Source: Phylloscopus collybita (Eukaryota; Chordata; Aves; Passeriformes; Phylloscopidae). Taken from it: 64,000 nucleotides of DNA. Below the pieces are notes generated by a model. It saw nothing but the letters and a program-made list of their open reading frames with translations. It did not search any database and was not told the origin of the DNA. The stretch lies in NCBI GenBank assembly GCA_027886175.1, contig JAJNNQ010000009.1, positions 20,185,501 to 20,249,500 of the forward strand, given 5' to 3'. Every line of letters starts with the position of its first letter. Position 1 is the first letter of the stretch. Made by a program: the position numbers and the translations under genes. This document shows, piece by piece, positions 1 to 11,000 of the stretch.

Positions 1-1985
1 CAGGAAAAAATAGCAATAATACAACTATCCTACTGATATTAATTACTAGTAAAGCTTTACTCTGCTCATGCACTGAGGAGCGCAGTAATATTGGCTTACG
101 TCCCCCATGATTGCACAAGATCATTAAATGTCAGTGTCTTAATACTTCAAAATCAATTTTACATTATTTTTCAATTTCAAATCTAAGTTATTCCATTGGC
201 AAAGAAGATGTGCTGCCTGCAGTATCTCTAACACGTGTGTTCAAATGCAGTGACATCATACACAGTAAAAAACCAAGCTGACTTTCCTAAAGATGGTATT
301 AACTTGAAAATTCTAACTAGAAATAACCTCAGTTGATATTTACATTTTTCTGTAATTAGAAATGGGATAATGTGGTAATAATTGTCTGCTGCTGTATGAT
401 ACAAGATTTTTAGAGATCTTATAGCAAGCTTTACCAATATGAGGCATTGCATTCTTAAGATTTTCTCTGTAACAAAGCAGTAGATTGCAATAAGAATAAT
501 ACACTAAACTAGTGATGCACACTAAAGATGTGCATCATTAGCACATCATTTCTCATGTACTTTATAGACTGACAACTACTGATGTTCAGAACACTGGCAA
601 AAAAAAGAAACCCAAAGCATTTTCAGAAAAAATCAAGCCAAACCAAAAAATCCTTTTAGTGTAGTACTGTTAATTTGGTGCTTGTTCATTGGAAAAAAGT
701 TTTAAAAATAATAGTATGAATTCATAGCAGTATTTTTTAATGTACGTGACTTTTTTTTTTTTTTTTCTCTTAGGAAAAATTATCCTGGACATTGAACAAT
801 GGCTCGCAGTTCTTTATCTATATTGTTAAAGGAACACTCAACCTCTGCCTGAGCAGAATCCTAACAGACTGCCCTTCATTGTGATTTCATGTCAAAAGGA
901 CTTCAACAGTTACCAAGCTTGCATGAGTTACTTCTAAGTTTCCTATATCAATAACCTCTGAGCCTATTTGCTGTGACACTGCTCATGTTATGCCCATGAA
1001 ATGTATGTCAGCTGTTTCCATAGAAACAACAATAGTCACTTCAGTTAAGGGAGCTCAATAAGACAAGAATTTGGAAGTCTTACTTTCAAGGCATGCATTG
1101 TACTTCTAGCACTACTATTTATGAAAGTCAGATTCTGTTTTAGAAAGCCTCTAAGTCTGTATTTCAACAGCCTTGTGCTCAGCCTACTTTATGCAACACA
1201 AAGCTCCCAGGTAATCACAAATCTAGCAATGCTTATTCACAGTGATATCCTGCAAAGCTCCTTGAACATCATGGGAAAAAGAAAAATCTCACAAAGATAC
1301 AAAATCCTGTTAAAACCTTAAACTATGTTCCAGTCTCCTGTCAGGCTGAACTCTTCCTACCTCGCTTACTTCCACTTCTCTAATGTAAATATTAAATTCC
1401 ATTTCCAAGAATGTGTCACTCAAACATATACCCTCCTTGCAATCTCAGAGTAAGCAGAAGGGTACTTAATTTAGGATAAAGTCTACCCAACACAATGAAT
1501 TGTCACTGTTAACTAAGCTAACCTGGATACCAGAGGAAATAAAACCATATTGGGGCAGATCTTCAACAGGGCTAGTTCACACAATGCTTTTAAACATGAC
1601 ACCCTTCTTTCGTGACTACTTTATCAGCATGCAAACTAGTGAGCAAAGAAGTAGCACTCAGGTGTTGTGGCATACATACACACCCTTTAGGTCAACAGGC
1701 AGAATTTCACCCACAAGGTCTTACTGCAAAGAAAATAACTGTCCTTCTTTACCAAGCTTCTCTACAACACAGCGAGGTGGAGTGGGGAGATGATGCCAGA
1801 ATCTAATGTTCTTACTCTCAAAGCACTCCCAGACTTCATGGACTAAGACACATTTTTTTGGAATTTTTGTGGCATGAAGTATTCCAGAAACTTCGGCACC
1901 GAACCTTATATATATATAACACATACATATTTAATAGGATTTTCATAACAGCAGAATAAGTTACATTTTTTGATCAGATTAGTAC
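1..1985 (-). other. ARAP2: ARAP2 intron downstream of the last visible exon (partial)
   Basis: AT-rich sequence with no recognisable repeat. I searched the minus strand for the expected PH5 end and C-terminal tail and found neither, so those exons should lie before position 1. A 27-nt open segment with AG/GT flanks at 1816-1842 is treated as chance. The T-run followed by CTCTTAG at about 751-773 looks like an acceptor, but on the plus strand, where no gene is supported. Confidence 0.6.
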
Positions 1986-2049
1986 CTGTGCCATAAAGAT
2001 GCTGATCATCCACTCCATCTGCGCATCTTGTCCATCACAACATATATAC
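1986..2049 (-). CDS. ARAP2: ARAP2 exon, end of PH5 (C-terminal helix)
   Basis: 64-nt exon, residues about 896-917. The acceptor is TTCTAG on the minus strand and the donor is GTACTA. It takes two bases from the preceding exon (TG plus G gives Trp) and ends in frame. It encodes [20 protein letters not shown] plus Gln. The CCD turn followed by a helix with a central Trp is the end of a PH domain; paralogue ARAP1 has a matching CCD...EW segment. This is the last coding exon I can find before the window edge. Confidence 0.88.
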
Positions 2050-5000
2050 CTAGAACAGAATACATAATTAATATGAAAAACAGTGGAGACTCCTGTTACA
2101 GTTAAATGTATTAAAGAATAGTCTTCTAAACTACTTTAAATAGTGCTTACATTCAATCATGAATGAACTATATTTATTATTAACACTACCAGAAAAAATA
2201 GGCATATATAAATACTTCAAATTATCACTTTACCTACTCTGAAGACAATGCCTGTGTTTCATTTTAAGCATGTGCACAGGATTAAAATCTATCATCCTAA
2301 CTTTATGACTATTGCTTGCTCTCTGGTCACAGAAGGAAGCCAGACACCGAAACCCAAAAGATGAACCAAACATATCAATTAAGGAAGTTTCTTTACTTAA
2401 AAAGGCAAAAATAACATTCAATATAAAAGCAACATAATGCCCATTAGTTTTCAAGCACTCTTATTTTGCAACTGAATATTTCAACAAATAAGTTAACAGT
2501 GAAGTTAAACCAAGCATGAGTTTCATGTTTACCTACCACTGGTGTTTTTCAGAAAATACTGCAAGTCCCCAGCTGAAAAAAAGATTTTCAAAAATTAGTG
2601 CCATAAACAGGGACATATTCCTTAAACTGCAGAGATTAATCACCTTTATACAGTTCTTTTAATTTGAAAAAACAAAATGAAGTTGCAAAGTCTAAATGTG
2701 CACAGCAAATCCACAATAAATTTGTGGATTTGAGGATGGATTTTGCTAATTTTCTCACAATTGATTCACAGTTAATGAACTTTCTGTTTTAGACAAAAGG
2801 TTATAGCAAAGCACTGCAGATGACAGCTGACTACTTGCCTCATTTTTACTGTGGCTGTGCTTTCTAAAATGTGCTGGAAATAAAACTCCCCAGTAAAGAG
2901 TATAGTATGGAAGTCACAGAGCAAAAAGAGCTATGCTTGTACTATAAACAAAAGGGACCACATGATTTTATAGGGATTTAATAATTGCTACGTAAAAGAA
3001 AAGAGAGTGGGTGCACAAATAAGACTCTGAGGTGAAACAAACAGACACTTCTGGAGATCCAGAAGAGATTTGGTAAGCTCTGCTTTTGAAAGTAGACTAA
3101 AAATATCCCTCAAGGTAAAAAAAACAAAAACAAAACAAAACAAACAAGTGCAAAGACTCATTTACGTAACCTTTTTACTCCTATTTTGGACTAATCTCCT
3201 AGTCATTCTGCACTTGAACCAAAAAAAAAAAAAAAAAAAAAACCACGTGAAAAAGCCACAACATTTTCTTTAACATGGCTAAGCTTTGAAATTCACAGAC
3301 CTTCTTGGGGTGTTTTGATTTGCCAACTGTAAAGGAAAAGTTCAAGCAGATCTGTTTAAAGGCTACAGCCAACCTAGACTCCCTCTGGGATAAGATCCTA
3401 TGTGCATTGTCTCAGTATCTCAAAGCTTTGACCGAACAAGAACTGGAAACATCTGAGAAAAACAGGTGTCATTTTTCACTGCTCTTTTCCTGAGAGATAG
3501 TCACTGATATTTGTAAAGGGCACTGTAGTCTTCAGCTAGGAGAAACATCAAAATAACAAAGATCCTGAAAAAGGAAAATCCTCTGCTGAACAGGAACTGC
3601 CACTAAGGGCCATGACTAGCTGCTTTTCTCTTCTCTATTTTTACTTGATGCAAGGAAAGTGTGTCCACCAATGACATGCAGGACATACAACACAAAACAA
3701 AGTGAGCTAGGAGCCACCATATCCACAAGAGATAATAAATGCCCTTTAAATTACGAAAGGCCAATCAATAAAGTAATTTCCTAGCACAGATTAGTTAACA
3801 TGGAACATGAAAACAGATACAGGAACAGAACAAATAATATTAGAGGGGACAATTTAATTCAACAAACTGCTATAGGCTTCTTGACTTTTCCGTGTTCCAC
3901 AATGTTCTATGCTACCCTTTATCAATGATACTACCATACTTTTTAAACAAGGTAATTTTCTTTTCTAGTCTTACTTTGTTGGTGGCTTCATTTTCTTTTT
4001 CACTCCAAGATAAAGCTTCAGAGAATTGACAGGCAAAACTTTTTCAGGTTTGCTTGCCTGCAAATAAAGTAAGATTCTAATTATTATATCAGGAATGTGC
4101 CAAAGAGAAAATGTCACATGACTGACTTCACAGTTCAGTTTCTTTCATGGAGTGCACCTCTCTTTTCTAGCAGATCATTAAAATATTTTGTCTCTTTCTT
4201 TGCCATTAAGAAAGTGTACCAATCACTACTACAGTATGCAGAGCGATTAAGAACTTAAGGTTCACATGAAATCACAAAACTGTAACACAATTAGAATAAT
4301 GAAGATGTGGTGCTATATACGAACACGAATTCTTCAAGAGAGAAAGGAAGATGGGAAATGGGATTGCCCTCTGTTAAATAACCTCTTCAACGGAATGGTG
4401 AGAATTTTCTTCAGATCAGAGAATGGTTTGGGTTGTAAGGGACTTTAAACTTTTATCTAGCTTAAACCCCCCCCCCCCACCCCCACCTCCCCACGCCAGA
4501 TGTAGCAGGAACATCTTCCACTAGACCAGGTTGCTCAGAGCCCCATCCAGCCTGGCCTTGAACACTTGCACTGATGGGGCATCCACAGCTTTTCTGGGCA
4601 ACCTGCTCCAGTGCCCCAACACCCTCACAGTAAAGAATTTTTCCTAGTATCCAATCTAAACCCTCTCGCAGTCTGAAGGCACTCCCTGTTGTCCTGTTGC
4701 ATTACACTCTTCTAAAACATCCCTTTCCATCTTCCCTCTAGGCTCCTTTCAGGTACTAGAAGGCCACAAGTAGGTCTCTTTTCTAGACTGAACAAACCCA
4801 GCTGTCTCAGCCTTCCTTCATAGGCTTCCTTCCTTCCTTCATAGGCTTCCTTCCTTCCCTCCTTCCGTCCTTCCCTCACCTCTCTAATCAACCTGGTAAT
4901 CTTCCCTGGACTCACTCCAACAGGTCCATGTCCTCCCTATGCTGGGACCCCAGGGCTGGATGCAGCACTGGATGCAGGTGGGGTCTCACCAGAGCAGAAC

Positions 5001-8000
5001 AGAGAAGAGGGGCAGAATCCCCTCCCTGGCCCTGCTGCCCACGGTGCTCTGGCTGCACCCAGGACACGTTTGTCTCTCTGGGCTGTGAGTGCCCATGGCT
5101 GGGTCATGGCCAGCCTCTCACCCACCAGCACCCCTGAGTCATTCTTGGCTGGGCTGCTCTTGACCAGTGTTGATATCCTTAGTTGACCCAAATGAGGTAC
5201 AACACCTTGCACTTGATCTTGTTAAACCTTCTGAGTTTCCCACAACCATGCTTTTCCATGCTTGTCCAGGCACTCCTGGATGGCACCCTGTCCCCCCAGG
5301 TGTTAGCAACCACACCTCCATCTTGGTGCCATCTGCAAGTTTGCTGAAGGTGCACTCAATCCCTCCTTCTGTGTCATTAAAGAATATATTAAGTAGCATT
5401 AGTCCCAGTAAGGACCTCTGAGGGACACCACTTGTCACTGATGTCCATTGGGACTCTGAGCCATTGATCACTACCCTCTGGATGTGATCATCCAACCACT
5501 TACTTATCCATCTAACAATCCACTCATCAATTCCGCCCCTCTCCAATTTACAGAAAAGAATCTTCTGAGGGACCATGTCAAAGGCTTTACAGAATTTCAG
5601 ATAAATGGCACCTGCAACACTTCCCTTGTCAACTGACACAGTCAATTCATCATAGAAGGTCACTAGGTTGGTCAGGCAGGATTTGCCCTTGGTGAAGGGC
5701 AAGTGCTGACTGGCTCACACCCACAATCCCTGGTTTTGCCATTGCTTCATCCATTAGGCCACAGGGGCCACTAAATCAAGATGAAAAAAAAAAGCAAATG
5801 ATGTCTTTGAACAATCCACAGAAGTCTCTGGATAGCATATCCTGACTCTTACGGGACAGGGGAGGGGGAGGGCAAGGCTTTGTTCTTCCTGGTATCTTCA
5901 GAAAGGGTAGCTAGTGAGACAGAAGGAATACACCTGGTTTCTGGAGAGCACCAGTACTGGGACTTTCAGAGGAACCTACGCAGGACAAAGAAATGGAAAA
6001 CAGGAATCTCATTAAATTTAACAATGATATATACAAACTCCTTTACAGGAGAAGGAACAAACCCTTTCAATGACAGAGAATGGGAGGCAGTTCTGCTGAC
6101 AGGGACCTGAGCATGCAGGTAGATGCCAAGCTGGGCATAAACCAGCAGAGTATCCTAACAGCAAAGCTGGTCTCATTTTCCTGAGTTTGCAAAAGCACAG
6201 TGAGTAGGTGGAGGAGACTGATTCTCCTCCTTTACTGATTGCTTCTGTGACTGAATATTTTGGGTCCCTGAGAGAAAAAAGAGAATCAGTAATCTGGAGA
6301 GGGTTCCGCAGGGGCCCACCAAACCATCTGGGGGCTGGAGCACTTGCCCTGGAGGAGAGGCTGACCCAACAGCAGCCCCCAGTGCCTACAGGGAAGCTAC
6401 AAAGCTGACTGAGTGAGGCTTTTTATATTGTGAGAAGACTACATCTAAGGACAGATAAACTTTCCCCCATGAGGACAGTCAGGTACCAAAACAGCCTGCC
6501 CAGAAAAGTTGTGCAATCTGTCCTTGGGGTTTTGAAAGACTAACTGATTAGCCATGCACATCATGTCCTGACCTCCTGCTGTGCACAGGAAGTTGGACAA
6601 GGTTCCTTGCTTGCTCCTTCTTGAACAAACTACCTTTAGTCAATCTACAGCAGACACACGCTAGGTATGAGAACCAAATGTGACTGGAAGATGAAGTGCT
6701 GAAAGGAAGCAATAAATGCACACTATTACAGAGAAAAACTAATATTTAACACAACACAAAAGCACTCCTTTAGTACTTTTAGGTCGAGTGTTTTAGCTTT
6801 TAATTTAGAAAAAAATACACCAAACAACAAATCTTATAATCCCAGTACACAAAGCTACTCTCTAGTGTTTACTGTCCCTGGATTCTCAATTTCCCATTCT
6901 GCAGCTTTCAATTTCTAACACTCCAGTGTGGGGAAAAAGAGACACTTAATAGAACTTAAGAAAACAACAACACAAACAACAGTTTTATGGTTGGTATTCT
7001 TATGTAACTTCCTGCCTAAAAGAAGGATACTGCCAGGATGAAAAAATACCCCTGCAGATTGTACTATTCAGTTAAACAACTGCATACTTCTCACAATAAT
7101 GCACCTTAAGGGAGCCATTTCTTTGTCTGTGAGCTTATCTCTTAGCAACAGAACATTAAAGGGGTAAATTATTTCAGTCAATTAGCACAATATAGTAATT
7201 TTCCATACAGTATTCACAGAAACTTTCAATGTTTTTGATAATTGCTCTTGAACAAGAGAAACATTGAACAGAATGTATCTCCACCTGCACATACAAAGTC
7301 AATTTGCTGTTAATGAGAATTTATAAATTAATTAGTACATGTGATCTTATTAACTACAATTTTCCATCTGCAATGACAAACTTTCCTACTATTCATTTCT
7401 AAAATTAAACCAAGATTATGCTTGATAAATTAATATCTCTCAAAAGAAAGTAAAACAAACTCATACTATTTGATCAGAATGGTAGTTCTATTTGCATTAA
7501 AAAAAAAAAAAAAAAAGTAAAGCCATTTAAAAGTAAGTGTTCAAAGTGCCTCCTGAGTTGGGGAATTCAATGTTTTATAAATTAGAATGGTTTAAAAAAG
7601 GAGATTATAAAGTGGTACAACAATCCTGTCATAAATTCTTTCCAAGATACTAATTAAGGTTTTGTGCCCATATTCATTTATTCTCAAATATGTGCCAATC
7701 TGAGTTTTAGCACTAAATTATAAGACTATTTTTGACATTCTGGAGTCATTCTAATTAACATTGTATTCACAGCTTCACAAGACAGTGCATTAGCTTATGT
7801 GAGAAAGGGATACATCTTAAAAAAGTACTTTAGGAAGGTCAGTAATACACATCTCTATTTTTTGGATGGGAAAAAAAACCAGCAGTCAACAAAAATAAAA
7901 GCATTTGAAACTTTGTTTTTTTAAACCAGAAATTATAGGTAACTAAAGTGAAAACATAGTTCATGATTAATATTATTTGCCTTTATACTTAAATAAAAGC

Positions 8001-11000
8001 TGCATACACTCAAACCCACTGTTTTAAGAAAACTCCCATGAAATATTTGAAATTGAACCCTTCCTGCTATTAATCATGACTAAATTCACTTCTATGAAAT
8101 TCTGAAGTATATCTAACCTAATTATCAATACTAGTTTTTAAAGGATTGAGAATACATCTGAAAATTGTTGTTGGGAAGCAGAGAAATGTTTCCCTAGTGT
8201 ATTGAGAGTTATTGTTTCCTATAATCTCTTCTATCATGACACATGTATATTTAAGAACCCCGTTGCTTCAATTTTTAAGGACTTTGTGTGAAATACTAAG
8301 AAAAAATGGCATGCACTCATTTAAGTTCCATATTACTTCTTCTGCAGCTCTCTACAGCAGGTTGTCAAGTAATTTAGTGTCAGCACAAAGCACCCATTGT
8401 TCTATTTTTAATTTTTAGAGCTTATAGTAATATAAGTAATATAGTAACTACAACAGCTAAATGACAAACACAAACTCCATCTACTAACACACCTGTGAAA
8501 CAGCAAGACAAAAATCTTACACGTCAACCCCAAATTCTAGAAGCTGCCATTTAATATGAGAAATGTTGATCTGTTTGACTTCCTTTCCATTTTCATACAA
8601 AAAAAAAGAAGATTAATGCAAGGTTTTTTGGAGAGTTTGTCTGCTGTACCTTCATATCCTTATACAGAAGCAAGTTTCCTTCCTGTAACACAAAATAACG
8701 GTCTTGAAATTTGTTTCCACACAGTAGTTTTGATGGTTCTTCCTTGTACTTCAGATTGCCTGCTTTCACACCACCTTTCTCATTTTTCTCTACCAAGAAA
8801 AAAAAGCATTTTTAGAAGATTTTACAACAGTGGAAGCTCCTAGTCTTTAAGTATTACTGCATATAAAAAACCTAAAATTACATAGTAAAATTCATTAGGT
8901 ATTCTGCTATATATATGAAAATTATATTAATTATATTATATAAATACACACATATATATACTATATATTACGCTTCAATATATATTGCATATTAATATAT
9001 TCTATATTCATAAGGAAGGTATTCTTAAATATTATTATTTTCATTAGCGGTGGGAAAAAAAGTCTTTGTTTCACTTGTATGATGACATGCAAGGAATCTA
9101 CCAATAAACTTTAATTCAAAGAATGTTTTCAGCATATAATGTAGTTAAACCCAAGAGTATGACATGGATACCATCCCTGTGGTTAAGAGAGGCAAAACAC
9201 TTCAATAAAGATCTAATTTTAATACAGGTCTGTCTGGATTTTTCTGTTTGTGTTAAAATACACACAAACTCGCATATATTCCACCTCAAAACTCCACCTC
9301 TTAACAGGAACCCAAACAGTAACTTTGTAGCTAAGTATATATAGCCTTTAACTTTGTACTGAGAGAGCTTTTATTTAAAAAAGAAAAATATGAGAGCTAT
9401 CAAAGGCTTTTAAAGATTTCTCAGTGGATTCTCAGAAATTTAAAATCCTAAAGAAAATAATGCAAAGAAGTGTACATATTACTGCACCACCACTTCTAGG
9501 TATTTTTAGATTTCCTATTCTGCTCAATATACATATATTTTATCACTACTTCATCAGCTTTTCCCAGTAAGTACCCTTCCCCAGCAAAAGCTTCTGAACA
9601 CTAATTACAGCCATGCTGCTATGATTCATGCATATAAACTGAAACTCAAACTAAAATGGCACTTTAATAGTTAAAGTGAGGAAGAACAAATTAAAAGACA
9701 ATAATTCCTACTGTATTTATGACAGAACACAGAATTCAGCAGAATTCTGAACTATTCTTTTCTCCCTGAGGTAAATAGTGTTGGAAGTAGACTGTGGACA
9801 TGAGAAGAGAGCAGGTAGGCAGATGTAGCCTTCTCTTCCACTCAACACCATTTCACCTTGAAGAAGGTGCCAGATTAACAGGGCCAATAATTCATTTATC
9901 CTAAAATGCTACAAGCCTACTACTTATGCCATATGTTGGCTTTCACCACCTATTATCTTTAGCTAAGCGTAGGTACTTCCTGTAAGTCATAAGTCATTCA
10001 TTAATTTAGGAAATACTGAACCAACTTGTTTAGAAGTCACAGAATGATACCACTACCTTTTATACTACATTAGTTTCAGGATAAGAAATAAAACTGAGGT
10101 AAAAGGGGTATATGGTGTATTGAAAATCTCATCCTTACCCAAGTACTCAATTGGCTTTTTTCATTAAAACTCCACTTGGACTTTGAGCATCTGATATCAA
10201 CTCTATTATTAAGAAGCAGCACATGATAAAATATCAAAAAGTAAGAATCTAAATCCAGATTCATTTCAACAACTAAAATCAGAAATTACTCAGTCATACG
10301 TGCAAATATACATGCACAGTTAAAAAAAAAAACAAAAACACTGATGTACTCTCTCTTTGTCAATAAGAGTATTTATTTCAAGTTCAGAATAGAATATGAA
10401 TCCTTATCCACACAATCACAAGCACTTTTTCCTTTTTTTTTTCTCCTTTTTTAAAAAACTATATAAAATAAGAGTAGCAAAGTACTTAATGAGCATAGCA
10501 GGATACTTCCACATCTGTACCAAGCTGGAAGATTTAAAATTTTTGTACACAGCTCGCAACAGGATAAAAACTCCTTCTAAAAACTCCTATGACAGCAAAT
10601 CTGTCAAACACTTGATACTTACAAAGATATTAGAATAGCCTGAAGAAGGAGAAAAATAATTCTCTAAACTGATAATATACTTTAGAAGCTAGCATTTCAT
10701 TAAGTAAACCTAAAACAATAGGGATGTGTCTTAATCAGAACACATTTTTCAGACATAAACGTTACAAAACAAGTTAAACTTGCCAGAACTTTGCAGCTAG
10801 GAAAGTTGCAAATAAGGTACACTTAATCCATGCAGGATTGATCCACCTATGGTTTAGAAGCTTGCATTTCAAAGAATATCTCTGAGTAATAGCCCCTGTT
10901 CTCAGAAATCAATACTTACCACTCAAATTATACAACATTGAATGGGAAAATTTCAAGGACCTATATACGCAGACTTTATAGTAAATTTAACAAATAAATA

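Larger units (their letters stand above)
4411..5715 (-). mobile_element. CR1 LINE, 5'-truncated, with broken reverse transcriptase
   Basis: The 3' end is at the low-coordinate side: 4416-4450 reads as the familiar avian CR1 terminus (AATGGTTTGGGTTG then AAGGGAC). The minus-strand frame 5139-5702 holds an RT segment: GKSCLTNLV, then a degraded KAFDMVPQ block, WLDD, VTSGVPQ, and LADG where active CR1 copies have FADD. The catalytic motif is therefore lost and the copy is dead. The element ends abruptly at about 5712, where a tRNA-like sequence begins. It carries a pyrimidine-rich TTCC expansion at about 4810-4880 and a C-run near its 3' end. Confidence 0.92.

Noticed and set aside
1816..1842. 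27-nt in-frame microexon candidate after the last PH5 exon (minus strand)
   Set aside because: Weak acceptor with A-rich upstream sequence. The nine residues (SMKSGSALR) do not resemble the expected sequence after PH5.
5713..5768. A working tRNA-Arg gene
   Set aside because: The anticodon loop and B box are broken, the 3' acceptor strand is absent and CR1 sequence follows at once.
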